In this document: positions 16,630 to 24,716 of the stretch, one piece after another
Position numbering within the stretch: the stretch's first letter is position 1
Layout: each line of letters opens with the position of its first letter
Notes under the pieces: model-generated
Database searches by the model: none
What the model saw: only the letters and a program-made list of their open reading frames with translations
What the model was told of the DNA's origin: nothing
Made by a program: the position numbers and the translations under genes
Assembly: GCA_049517675.1 (NCBI GenBank)
Contig: JBEKRV010000031.1
Coordinates: forward strand, 6,116-70,115
DNA length: 64,000 nucleotides
Reading direction: 5' to 3'
Source: Bog-756 sp049517675
GTDB taxonomy: Bacteria; Actinomycetota; Acidimicrobiia; Acidimicrobiales; RAAP-2

Positions 16630-17289
16630 GTGCTTGACCGCTTCCATCCCCCGGTCGAGGAGTACCTCGAGACGATCTTCGCCCTCGAGGAGGAGGGGAT
16701 CCCGGTGATCCAGGCCCGCCTGGCCGAGCGGCTGGGCAAGGCGGCACCGTCGGTCTCGGAGATGCTCGACCGGCTCGAGGCGGAGGGGTTGATCACCCGC
16801 AGCGCCCGGCGCATCGCCATGACGCCCGAGGGCACCGCGCTGGCCGAGGGGGTGGTCCGCAAGCACCGGCTGGCCGAGCGACTGCTCGTCGACATCATCG
16901 GGCTCGACTGGGACAAGGCCCATATCGAGGCCGGCCGGTGGGAGCACGTGATCTCGGACGACGTGGAGGCCCGCCTGGTGGTGCTGTTGGACAATCCGAC
17001 CACGTGCCCCCACGGCAACCCCATACCCGGGGTGGCGTCCGACGGCGCGACCCAACGGCGCCTGGCCGAGGCCCAGCCGGGGGACCGGGTCCGCCTCGTG
17101 CGGATCACCGAGAGCGTGGAGCACGAGGCCGACTCCCTCACCTACCTGGGTGACAACGGGCTCCGGCCGGGAACGACCGCCGTCGTCCAGTCTCGTGCTC
17201 CGGACGGGACCCTCACCCTGGTCATGGGGGATGCGGCCATCGCCCTCGGTCCGGCCATGACCGAGCGCATGTTCATCGCCAGCGCCTGA
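16630..17289 (+). CDS. DtxR/IdeR-family metal-dependent transcriptional regulator
   Basis: 219 residues: N-terminal winged helix (about 5-65), dimerisation and metal-binding domain (about 66-140) and a C-terminal SH3-like FeoA domain (about 150-219). The ancillary metal site is conserved with DtxR numbering: His79, Glu83 and His98. At the primary site Glu105 and His106 are kept, but the Cys102 position is Gly, and the position of DtxR Met10 is Glu11 with an extra Glu14, as in manganese-sensing MntR. Iron or manganese sensing therefore cannot be decided. No adjacent metal transporter is seen. Confidence 0.92.
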   Translation: MLDRFHPPVEEYLETIFALEEEGIPVIQARLAERLGKAAPSVSEMLDRLEAEGLITRSARRIAMTPEGTALAEGVVRKHRLAERLLVDIIGLDWDKAHIEAGRWEHVISDDVEARLVVLLDNPTTCPHGNPIPGVASDGATQRRLAEAQPGDRVRLVRITESVEHEADSLTYLGDNGLRPGTTAVVQSRAPDGTLTLVMGDAAIALGPAMTERMFIASA

Positions 17290-17354
17290 CCGGGCGGACA
17301 CCGGGCCCGGTGCCCGCGCCGCCCGCGGCGGGTGGGGTGGTCGGCCGAACGGGG

Positions 17355-17381
17355 TCAGCACTCACTAGAGTGGAGTGCCAA
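17355..17381 (+). promoter_or_regulatory. CIRCE operator overlapping a -10 box, upstream of hrcA
   Basis: The sequence reads tcagcactc-N9-gagtgccaa. The CIRCE consensus is TTAGCACTC-N9-GAGTGCTAA, so each arm matches eight of nine positions and the spacing is exact. The nine-base spacer plus arm contains TAGAGT (17366-17371), a plausible -10. HrcA bound here would block RNA polymerase, giving autoregulation of hrcA-dnaJ and heat induction. Confidence 0.9.
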
Positions 17382-17445
17382 CAGTGATCGGTTCGACCGG
17401 GACCACCCGGGCCCCTCCGATCCGACCTCCGACTGGTGAGCCACG

Positions 17446-18510
17446 ATGACGACCGCCGACGACCGCAGATCCGACACCGCCTCACCGGGTGACGCGGGCC
17501 TCGACCCCCGCAAGGCGGCCATCCTCAACGCGGTGGTCACCGAGTACATCGGCTCCGCCCAACCGGTCGGGTCGCAGCACGTGGTGGACGCCCCCGGCGT
17601 CAGCGTGTCGTCGGCCACCGTCCGTTCCGACATGGCCGCCCTCGAGCGGGAGGGCTACCTGACCCAACCCCACACCAGCGCCGGGCGGATCCCGACGGAC
17701 AAGGGCTACCGGTTCTTCGTCGACCAGCTCGGTGGCCCCGGTCCCCTCGATCCCGGCGGCCGCCAGCAGGTCCGCCGGTTCTTCGACCACGCCCACGGCG
17801 AGATCGAGCAGATGCTGGAGCGGACCTCGGGCCTCCTCGCCGATCTCACCGACTGCACCGCCATGGTGGTGGGCCCCTCCCACGAATCGGCCGCCATCCG
17901 ATCGGTGCAGCTGGTCGGGCTCGGCCACCGTCTCGCACTGGTCGTCGTGGTCCTGGCCGACGGCGCCGTGCAGAAGCAGTCGATCGAGCTGCCGGTGGAG
18001 GCCGAGGAGACCGTCCTGTCCGACGCCGGGGCCCGTCTGGCCGCCCACGCCCTCGGTTCCCCGCTGGCCCAGGTGGGCCCGTCCGCCCCGCCGAGCGGCG
18101 ATCCCGCCGTCGACGCCGTGGTGTCCGCCGCGGTGTCCGCCGTCCGCGCCCTCGGCGAGGCGGACGGCCACGACCAGCTCTTCGTGGGCGGCTCGTCGCG
18201 GATGGCCGCGGCATTCGACGCCGTCGAGACCGTCCGATCGGTCCTCACCATCCTGGAGCAGCAGCTGGTGGTGGTCTCGCTCCTCCGGGACATCCTGGAC
18301 ACCGGTCTGACCGTCGCCATCGGGGCCGAACACGGGGTCGAGCCGTTGGCGTCCTGCGCCATCGTGGTGATGCCGGTGTCGGTCGACGGGGTGGAGGCCG
18401 GCACCATCGGGCTCCTCGGGCCCACCCGGATGAACTACCCGCTGGCCCTGGCCGCCGCCCGGGTGGTCGGCGACCGCCTCGGCGAGCGCCTGGGCGAGGT
18501 CGCCCGATGA
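17446..18510 (+). CDS. hrcA: heat-inducible transcriptional repressor HrcA
   Basis: 354 residues. The N-terminal winged helix includes RKAAILNAVVTEYI, QPVGSQHV and SSATVRSDMAALEREGYL; the HTSAGRIPTDKGYR motif is diagnostic for HrcA. A GAF-like central domain and dimerisation region follow. HrcA represses chaperone genes by binding CIRCE, and a CIRCE element lies just upstream. The stop overlaps the dnaJ start by four bases, so the repressor and co-chaperone are made together. Confidence 0.97.
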   Translation: MTTADDRRSDTASPGDAGLDPRKAAILNAVVTEYIGSAQPVGSQHVVDAPGVSVSSATVRSDMAALEREGYLTQPHTSAGRIPTDKGYRFFVDQLGGPGPLDPGGRQQVRRFFDHAHGEIEQMLERTSGLLADLTDCTAMVVGPSHESAAIRSVQLVGLGHRLALVVVVLADGAVQKQSIELPVEAEETVLSDAGARLAAHALGSPLAQVGPSAPPSGDPAVDAVVSAAVSAVRALGEADGHDQLFVGGSSRMAAAFDAVETVRSVLTILEQQLVVVSLLRDILDTGLTVAIGAEHGVEPLASCAIVVMPVSVDGVEAGTIGLLGPTRMNYPLALAAARVVGDRLGERLGEVAR

Positions 18511-19649
18511 CCGAGACCGACCTCTACGAGCTCCTGGGGGTCCGGCGCGACGCGTCCGACGAGGAGTTGAAGCGCGCCTACCGGGCCAAGGCCCGGGAGC
18601 ACCATCCGGACACCAACCAGGACGACTCGGACGCCGGTGAGCACTTCAAGGAGATCAGCCTCGCCTATGAGGTCCTGAGCGATCCCGAACGCCGGGCCCG
18701 TTACGACCGGTTCGGTCACGCGGGGGTGTTCGGCGCGGCCGCCGGGGGCCCGACCGCCGGCGACCCGTTCGGGACCGGTGGGCTCGGTGACCTGTTCGAC
18801 GCGTTCTTCAACGGCATGGGCGGGGCCCCGGCCGGGCGGGGTCGCCGGACCGGGCCGACGCCCGGGCCCGACGCCGAGATGATGGTCGAGCTCACCTTCC
18901 GCGAGGCGGTCTTCGGCGTGCAGCGTCAGGTCGACGTGACCACGCCGGTCCACTGCGACACGTGCGAGGGCACCGGGGCGCAGCCCGGCACCGCGGTGGT
19001 CCGCTGCCCCGAGTGCCAGGGCGCCGGCGAGCTGCGGCGGGTGCGCCAGTCCATCCTCGGGCAGGTGATCACCGCGGTGGCCTGCCCGCGCTGCCAGGGC
19101 ACCGGACAGTCCATCGAGACCCCGTGCACCGACTGCCGTGGCGAGGGCAGGCGGTCCGAGACCCGCACCCTCACCGTCGACATCCCGGCCGGGGTGGACG
19201 ACGGTTCCACGCTGCGCCTCGCCGGGCACGGTCCCGCCGGGTTCCGGGGCGGACCGAACGGGGCGCTGTTCGTGCACCTCTCGGTCACGCCCGACGAGGT
19301 CTTCCAGCGCTCCGGCATCGACCTCCACGCCACGGTGCACGTTCCCATGGCGCTCGCGGCCCTCGGGGGCAGCGTGCCCTTCGACACGCTCGACGACACC
19401 CGCGAGCTCGCCATCGCCGCGGGGACCCAGACAGGGTCGACCCTCGCGTGCAAGGGGCTCGGTGTCCCGAAGGTCCGCGGACGCGGCCGGGGCGACCTCG
19501 TCGTCCACATCCAGGTGGACACGCCGACCGATCTGGACGACCGCCAGCGCGAGCTGCTGACCGCCCTGGCCGAGGCCCGGTCGGAGCCGTTGGGCGAAGC
19601 CCCCCAGAGCGAGGGGCTCTTCTCCAAGCTCCGTTCGGCCCTCAGCTGA
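18507..19649 (+). CDS. dnaJ: chaperone protein DnaJ
   Basis: 380 residues. The J domain (about 4-70) carries the HPD motif in REHHPDTN, which stimulates DnaK ATPase. A Gly/Phe-rich linker follows, then four CxxCxGxG zinc-finger repeats starting at Cys151 (CDTCEGTG, CPECQGAG, CPRCQGTG, CTDCRGEG) and the C-terminal substrate-binding domains. It is a class I DnaJ. dnaK and grpE are not in the window. Confidence 0.97.
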   Translation: MTETDLYELLGVRRDASDEELKRAYRAKAREHHPDTNQDDSDAGEHFKEISLAYEVLSDPERRARYDRFGHAGVFGAAAGGPTAGDPFGTGGLGDLFDAFFNGMGGAPAGRGRRTGPTPGPDAEMMVELTFREAVFGVQRQVDVTTPVHCDTCEGTGAQPGTAVVRCPECQGAGELRRVRQSILGQVITAVACPRCQGTGQSIETPCTDCRGEGRRSETRTLTVDIPAGVDDGSTLRLAGHGPAGFRGGPNGALFVHLSVTPDEVFQRSGIDLHATVHVPMALAALGGSVPFDTLDDTRELAIAAGTQTGSTLACKGLGVPKVRGRGRGDLVVHIQVDTPTDLDDRQRELLTALAEARSEPLGEAPQSEGLFSKLRSALS

Positions 19650-19651
19650 CC

Positions 19652-20440
19652 GTGGGCCCGGGCGACGGGGTGCCGGGCGCGGCCCCGCGACCCCGGGCGC
19701 CGGACCCGGTGCTCGCCGCCGCCGCGGCCATGGTCTTCGTGGACGACCCCACCGCGCCGGTGGTCGGCGATGCCGACCTGCGCCACCTCCTCGACGTCCT
19801 GCGGCTGCGGCCGGGCGAGCTGGTCGTGGCCTCGGACGGCGGCGGACGATGGGTCCCGTGCCGGGTCGCTCCCGCGGCGCCGGCCCGGGGGTCGAGGGGT
19901 GCCGACCCCGGTTCGCTCCTCGTCCCGGAGGGCCCGGTGGTGGCCGAGGCGCGACCCGAGCCCGAGGTCACCGTCGCCTTCGCCCCGACCAAGGGCGACC
20001 GCCCGGAGTGGGTGGTCCAGAAGTTGACCGAGCTCGGAGTCGACCGGATCGTGCCCCTGCGAACCTCACGCTCGGTGGTGCGATGGGAGGGTGACCGCGG
20101 CGCCCGGTCGGTGGAGCGGCTCCGCCGGGTCGTCCGCGAATCGGCGTCCCAGTGCCGACGGGCGCGGTTGCCGGAGGTGACCGGTGTCTGCCTGCTCGGC
20201 GAGGTGGCGGGCGCGGCGGGTGGGCCGGTGACCCTGGCCGAGGCCGGTGGAGGTGCTCCCGGTCTGGATCGCCCGGTGCTGGCCGTAGGACCCGAGGGTG
20301 GATGGGACGCGGCCGAGCGCGACGAATTCGGTCCGGGCGTCGGGCTCGGCGCCACCGTCCTCCGGGCCGAGACGGCGGCGGTGGTGGCCGGGGCGCTCCT
20401 GTGCGGACTACGCAGCGGAGTGGTTCTGCCCCTTGCGTAA
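19652..20440 (+). CDS. rsmE: 16S rRNA (uracil-1498-N3)-methyltransferase RsmE
   Basis: 262 residues from a GTG two bases after the dnaJ stop. The N-terminal PUA-like domain (DLRHLLDVLRLRPGE) is followed by the SPOUT/trefoil-knot methyltransferase domain with TKGDRPEWVVQKLTELGVDRI, the SAM-binding AVGPEGGW motif and the VLRAETA motif. It methylates U1498 of 16S rRNA. The dnaJ-rsmE pairing is common in bacteria. Confidence 0.93.
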   Translation: MGPGDGVPGAAPRPRAPDPVLAAAAAMVFVDDPTAPVVGDADLRHLLDVLRLRPGELVVASDGGGRWVPCRVAPAAPARGSRGADPGSLLVPEGPVVAEARPEPEVTVAFAPTKGDRPEWVVQKLTELGVDRIVPLRTSRSVVRWEGDRGARSVERLRRVVRESASQCRRARLPEVTGVCLLGEVAGAAGGPVTLAEAGGGAPGLDRPVLAVGPEGGWDAAERDEFGPGVGLGATVLRAETAAVVAGALLCGLRSGVVLPLA

Positions 20441-20591
20441 CCACGCTCCGTGAGGAAAACTGGTATGTGACGAACGTTCACGGATTGGCCGGCGCCACGG
20501 GCTCCGACCACGTTGCGTGAGCCAGCAGCACGACAGCGGGTTGGGTTCGCAGGCCCGGGCTCGAGGGGCAGACCGGTGGGGAGCGGAGGGC

Positions 20592-21191
20592 ATGACCATG
20601 ACGGTGACGGACAAGACGGTCGTCGAGTCGGACGACGACGAGCAGGAGGATGCGGCGAGGGTCGCCTACGCCCGCGCGGTCGGCTCACGACTGCGGGCGA
20701 TGCGCAAGCAGATGCGGCTCTCCCTCCAGGCCGTCGAGGCCATGTCCGACCAGGAGTTCAAGGCGTCGGTCCTCGGGGCGTACGAGCGGGGCGAGCGGGC
20801 CATCTCGGTGCCCCGGCTGCAACGCCTGGCGAAGCTCTACGACGTCCCGGTGGACCAGCTCCTGCCCAACGACGACGCCACGCCCGGCGGGCGGTGGGGC
20901 GAGGCCGGCTCCTCGGACGAATCCTCCTCCAACGGGCGCCGCATCGCCCCGGCGTCGACCGTGCCGGACAAGGTCGCCATCGACCTCACGAAGCTGCACA
21001 CGGTCAGCGGTCCCGAGCGGGACCTCCTCCGACGGTTCCTCAGCATGATCCAGGTCCACCGCCAGGACTTCAACGGCCGGATGATCACCATCCGTGCGGA
21101 GGACGTTCGGGCGATCGCCTGCCTGTTCGGGGTGACGCCGGACAGCATGGGGGCCCGCCTGGACGAGCTCGGTCTCCTCGTGGCGGTCTGA
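20592..21191 (+). CDS. bldD: BldD-type transcriptional regulator with a cyclic-di-GMP signature
   Basis: 199 residues from the ATG at 20592 (GGGGAGCGGAGGG upstream); an in-frame GTG at 20517 is less likely. The N-terminal XRE helix-turn-helix (GSRLRAMRKQMRLSLQAVE, YERGERAISVPRLQRLAKLY, VPVDQLLP) matches Streptomyces BldD closely. The C-terminal domain keeps the BldD c-di-GMP signature RxD-x8-RxxD: Arg157, Asp159, Arg168, Asp171. In Streptomyces a tetramer of c-di-GMP makes BldD dimerise and repress development genes. The linker is longer than in BldD (167 residues there). Its stop overlaps the next HTH gene by one base. Confidence 0.87.
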   Translation: MTMTVTDKTVVESDDDEQEDAARVAYARAVGSRLRAMRKQMRLSLQAVEAMSDQEFKASVLGAYERGERAISVPRLQRLAKLYDVPVDQLLPNDDATPGGRWGEAGSSDESSSNGRRIAPASTVPDKVAIDLTKLHTVSGPERDLLRRFLSMIQVHRQDFNGRMITIRAEDVRAIACLFGVTPDSMGARLDELGLLVAV

Positions 21192-21478
21192 TGTCCGGGG
21201 ACCACGGCGAAGCCGTCAGCTGGATGAGCACCAAGGATGCCGCGGAGCGCCTCGGCGTCACCCTGCGCAGTCTCTACCGGTTCATCGACGAGGGTGGGCT
21301 GGTCGCCTACAAGTTCGGGCGGGTGATCCGTCTGAAGGAGGTCGACGTCGACGCCTTCATCGAGTCGAGCCGGATCGTCCCGGGGAGCCTCGAGCACCTC
21401 TACCCCGAGGTGAAGGGACCGGCCCGGGTTGTCCACGGGGTCGGGGACGGACGCGGCCGGGTGGCGGCCGAGGGTTGA
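21191..21478 (+). CDS. small excisionase/MerR-like helix-turn-helix DNA-binding protein
   Basis: 95 residues, ATG overlapping the bldD stop (TGATG). MSTKDAAERLGVTLRSLYRFIDEGGLVAYKFGRVIRLKEVDVDAFI is a winged-helix excisionase-type DNA-binding domain, related in design to Streptomyces BldC and to short actinobacterial HTH proteins. A basic C-terminal tail follows. No recombinase is nearby, so a regulatory rather than phage-excision role is likely. Coupling to bldD suggests shared control. Confidence 0.82.
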   Translation: MSGDHGEAVSWMSTKDAAERLGVTLRSLYRFIDEGGLVAYKFGRVIRLKEVDVDAFIESSRIVPGSLEHLYPEVKGPARVVHGVGDGRGRVAAEG

Positions 21479-21488
21479 GTCGACCACG

Positions 21489-21848
21489 TTGAGCGCCTCC
21501 CCCGACTGCCTGTTCTGCGCGATCGTGGCCGGCGACGTCCCTGCCGACATCGTGCACCAGGACGAGCGCACGGTCGCCTTCCGGGACATCCACCCGCAGG
21601 CGCCCGTCCACGTACTGGTCGTGCCACGGCGCCACATCGTCAACGCCGGCACGGTGGGCCCCGACGACGCCGACGACCTGGCCGCCCTGCTCGTGGCGGC
21701 CAAGGCGGTGGCGGACGCGGAGGGCATCGGCGGAGAGGACCGCGGATACCGGCTGACGTTCAACGTCGGCCCCGACGCCTCCAACTCGGTGCCCCACCTC
21801 CACGTGCACGTCCTCGGCGGGCGGCCGTTCGACTGGCCCCCCGGCTGA
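21489..21848 (+). CDS. HIT family protein (histidine triad nucleotide hydrolase)
   Basis: 119 residues from TTG 21489, or 139 from an overlapping GTG at 21429; neither has a clear ribosome site. CLFCAIVAGDVPAD and VVPRRHI precede the catalytic triad PHLHVHVLGG. HIT hydrolases cleave AMP-linked substrates such as AMP-lysine or adenylated proteins. The Cys-x-x-Cys near the N-terminus is typical of the bacterial HINT group. Confidence 0.92.
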   Translation: MSASPDCLFCAIVAGDVPADIVHQDERTVAFRDIHPQAPVHVLVVPRRHIVNAGTVGPDDADDLAALLVAAKAVADAEGIGGEDRGYRLTFNVGPDASNSVPHLHVHVLGGRPFDWPPG

Positions 21849-21918
21849 GCGGAGCCGGTGGAGGTGCGGAACGGTCCGGAGGCACCGTCGGTGCGTCCGG
21901 GACCACCCGGGCCGCTGG

Positions 21919-21924
21919 TAGGGT
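21919..21924 (+). promoter_or_regulatory. candidate -10 box TAGGGT upstream of phoH
   Basis: TAGGGT lies 16 bases before the GTG at 21941, giving a leader of only a few bases. Confidence 0.35.
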
Positions 21925-21940
21925 CGCAGGCAGAGCGCAC

Positions 21941-22906
21941 GTGGCAGGCACCCCGGTAAAGATCCTCGTTCCCGGCAACCACCTCATGGCCGGTCTCCTC
22001 GGCCAGCGCGATGAGCTGCTCCGCATGATCGAGAGCGCCTTCCCCGACGTACGGATCGCCGTGCGTGGCAACGAGGTCTCCATCGAGGGCGCCGGCCCCG
22101 ACGGCGGTGCCTCCGCGGACCGCGTCGCCGCCCTCTTCCACGAGCTGATCATCCTCCTCGAGTCGGGGCAGGGCCTCGATGCCGTCCAGCTGGCCCGGAC
22201 GATCGACATGATGCGCGACGACGTCCGCCCGTCCGAGGTCCTCACCAGCGAGCTGCTGCGCTCGTCGCGTGGCCGGGCCGTGCGCCCGAAGACGGGGGGG
22301 CAGAAGGCGTACGCCGACGCCATCGCCCGCAACATCGTGACCTTCGGGATCGGACCGGCCGGCACCGGCAAGTCGTACCTGGCCGTGGCCCTCGCGGTCC
22401 AGGCCCTCCAGGCCCGTCAGGTCAGCAGGATCATCCTCACCCGGCCCGCCGTCGAGGCCGGCGAACGGCTGGGCTTCCTGCCCGGCGACATCCTGGCCAA
22501 GGTCCTGCTCGAGGCCGAGGGCGCGCAGCGCCTGATCGACAAGGGTGCGGTCGAGGTGGCACCCCTCGCCTTCATGCGGGGGCGCACGCTCAACAACTCC
22601 TTCATCATCCTGGACGAGGCCCAGAACACCAGCCCCGAGCAGATGAAGATGTTCCTGACCCGCATCGGCTTCGGCTCGAAGGCGGTGGTCACGGGGGACA
22701 TGACCCAGGTGGACATCCCGGGCGGGCGGTCCGGTCTGGTCGGACTCGAGGCCATCCTCGGCGGCGTGCCCGATCTCGCCTTCGTCCACCTGAGGGCGCA
22801 GGACGTCGTCCGCCACAAGATCGTGGCCGACATCGTGTCCGCCTACGACCGTGACGACGCGCTGGCGGACGACGGTCCGTCGGCGAACGGCTCGGTGCCG
22901 TCGTGA
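21941..22906 (+). CDS. phoH: PhoH-like ATPase
   Basis: 321 residues. An N-terminal KH-like segment (residues 1-80) precedes the ATPase core with Walker A GPAGTGKS at 138-145 and Walker B as LDEAQNTS near 223, and TGDMTQVDIP. PhoH-like proteins are ATP-dependent RNA-associated enzymes. The stop overlaps the ybeY start by four bases, the widespread phoH-ybeY pairing that implies a shared RNA-processing role. Confidence 0.95.
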   Translation: MAGTPVKILVPGNHLMAGLLGQRDELLRMIESAFPDVRIAVRGNEVSIEGAGPDGGASADRVAALFHELIILLESGQGLDAVQLARTIDMMRDDVRPSEVLTSELLRSSRGRAVRPKTGGQKAYADAIARNIVTFGIGPAGTGKSYLAVALAVQALQARQVSRIILTRPAVEAGERLGFLPGDILAKVLLEAEGAQRLIDKGAVEVAPLAFMRGRTLNNSFIILDEAQNTSPEQMKMFLTRIGFGSKAVVTGDMTQVDIPGGRSGLVGLEAILGGVPDLAFVHLRAQDVVRHKIVADIVSAYDRDDALADDGPSANGSVPS

Positions 22907-23427
22907 GCCTCGACGTCTACGCCGCCGACGAGCAGTCCGACCACCCCGTGGCGGTGGACCGCTGGGCCGCGCTGGCCCGGTCCGTGCTCGAGGCCGAGGG
23001 GATCACCGACGACACCGAGGTCTCCGTGCTCTTCATCGACGAGGCCTCGATCGCCGCGCTCAACGAGCGGTTCCTCGACAAGGAGGGGCCCACCGACGTG
23101 CTCTCGTTCCCCATCGAGGACGAGATCGACCGCAGCGGGCGGTCACCCGACGAGGGCGGGACCGGACCGGCCTCGATCGAGGCCGCCACCAACCGCCATC
23201 TGCTGCTCGGCGACGTCGTCATCTGCCCGGCCGTCGCCGCCGTCAACGCGGTCGAGCACGGAGTCACCTTCGACGACGAGATCGCACTGCTCGTGGTGCA
23301 CGGGATCCTGCACCTGCTCGGTATGGACCACGTGGTCGACGAGGAGGCCGAGCGCATGGAGCGGCGCGAACAGCAGCTGCTCGACCGCTTCTACCGGGTA
23401 CCCCCGCTGCACGACACCGCCTCGTGA
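22903..23427 (+). CDS. ybeY: endoribonuclease YbeY (rRNA maturation factor)
   Basis: 174 residues from a GTG that overlaps the phoH stop. The zinc-binding motif H-x3-H-x5-H is complete: His133, His137 and His143 in HGILHLLGMDH. The FLDKEGPTDVLSFP motif is diagnostic. YbeY acts in 16S rRNA 3' maturation and ribosome quality control. The stop overlaps the next ATG by one base. Confidence 0.96.
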   Translation: MSLDVYAADEQSDHPVAVDRWAALARSVLEAEGITDDTEVSVLFIDEASIAALNERFLDKEGPTDVLSFPIEDEIDRSGRSPDEGGTGPASIEAATNRHLLLGDVVICPAVAAVNAVEHGVTFDDEIALLVVHGILHLLGMDHVVDEEAERMERREQQLLDRFYRVPPLHDTAS

Positions 23428-24716
23428 TGCTGGCGGCCACCTTCACGCCCGGGGACCTGGTCCTGATCCTCGTGGTGGTGGTGCTGCTCGTCGCCTCGGC
23501 CCTCCTGGCGCTGGCCGAGACCAGCCTCGTACGGATGGGCCGGGCCAAGGCGATGAGCCTGGCCGACGACGGGCGACGTGGGGCCAAGGTGCTGGTCCGC
23601 CTGACCGAGGACCCCCAGGGATTCCTCAACCCGGTGCTCCTCCTCGTGCTCATCTGCCAGCTGGTCGTGGCCACCCTGGTGGGCATCCTCGCCGTCCGCT
23701 GGTTCGGGGCGTGGGGGGTGGCGGCCGCCACCGTGTTCGAGATCGTGGTCATCTTCGTGTTCGCCGAGGCCGTCCCCAAGAATTGGGCGGTCCACCACCC
23801 CGAACGGGCCGCCCTGTTCAGCGCCCCGATCGTCTCCGCGGTGGTCAACTTCTGGCCCGTGCGGATGGTGTCGGGTGGCCTGATCGGCCTGGCCAACCTG
23901 TTCATGGGCGACACCGGCGGCTACATGGGGTCGGCGGTGACCGAGTCGGAGCTGCTGGCCATGGCCGACGTCGCCGTCGAGGGCGACGTGATCGAGACCG
24001 AGGAACGCGCCCTCATCCACTCGATCATCGAATTCGGCGACACCGTGGTGCGCGAGGTCATGGTGCCCCGCACCGACATGGTCGCCATCGGTGCCGACGC
24101 GACGGTGGAGGCGGCACTCGACGTGGCGCTCGAGGCCGGCTTCAGCCGCCTTCCGGCGGTCGAACTGCAGATCGACGACGTCGTCGGGGTGGCGTTCACG
24201 AAGGACCTGATCCGGGAGCTCCGGGTCGGCAAGGGCGACGAGCCGGTCGGCGGCCATCTCCGCGAAGCCCACTTCGTGCCGGAGACCAAGCGGGTGGCCG
24301 ACCTCATGCACGAGATGCAGTCGGAGAAGTTCCATCTGGCCGTGGTCGTCAACGAGTACGGCGGGACGGCCGGGCTGGTGACCCTGGAGGACCTGATCGA
24401 GGAGTTGGTGGGCGAGATCGTCGACGAGTTCGACGTCGAGGAGGTCCCGGTCGAGCGGTTGGCCTCGGGGGGCCTGCGGGTGAGCGCCCGTCTCGCCGTC
24501 GACGAGGTCAACGAGCTGCTCGACGCCCACCTGCCGACGGGAGCGTGGGACACCGTGGGCGGGCTCGTCTTCGACCTCCTCGGCCACGTGCCGGTGGCCG
24601 GCGAGGCGGTCACCTCGGACGGGCTCCGACTGGTGGTCGACCGGGTCAACGGCCGCCGCATCGAGCAGGTGTCGATCGTGCCCCTGGCCGACGCCGCGCA
24701 GACGGATGGCCCGTGA
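23427..24716 (+). CDS. CNNM/CorC-family membrane protein with paired CBS domains
   Basis: 429 residues from the ATG at 23427. Three or so transmembrane segments occupy residues 10-150 (DUF21/CNNM domain; AEAVPKNWA motif). Two CBS domains (about 200-330; VPRTDMVAIGADATVEAAL, VVVNEYGGTAGLVTLEDLIEELVGEI) and a C-terminal CorC_HlyC domain (about 345-425) follow. The family is linked to magnesium or cobalt efflux and is often annotated as hemolysin C. Its place between ybeY and era is a conserved bacterial gene order. Confidence 0.92.
   Translation: MLAATFTPGDLVLILVVVVLLVASALLALAETSLVRMGRAKAMSLADDGRRGAKVLVRLTEDPQGFLNPVLLLVLICQLVVATLVGILAVRWFGAWGVAAATVFEIVVIFVFAEAVPKNWAVHHPERAALFSAPIVSAVVNFWPVRMVSGGLIGLANLFMGDTGGYMGSAVTESELLAMADVAVEGDVIETEERALIHSIIEFGDTVVREVMVPRTDMVAIGADATVEAALDVALEAGFSRLPAVELQIDDVVGVAFTKDLIRELRVGKGDEPVGGHLREAHFVPETKRVADLMHEMQSEKFHLAVVVNEYGGTAGLVTLEDLIEELVGEIVDEFDVEEVPVERLASGGLRVSARLAVDEVNELLDAHLPTGAWDTVGGLVFDLLGHVPVAGEAVTSDGLRLVVDRVNGRRIEQVSIVPLADAAQTDGP

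Noticed and set aside
20468..20480. LexA/SOS box
   Set aside because: The actinobacterial LexA site needs GAAC-N4-GTTC; here GAAC and GTTC halves share bases with no spacer, and the downstream gene is not a repair gene.
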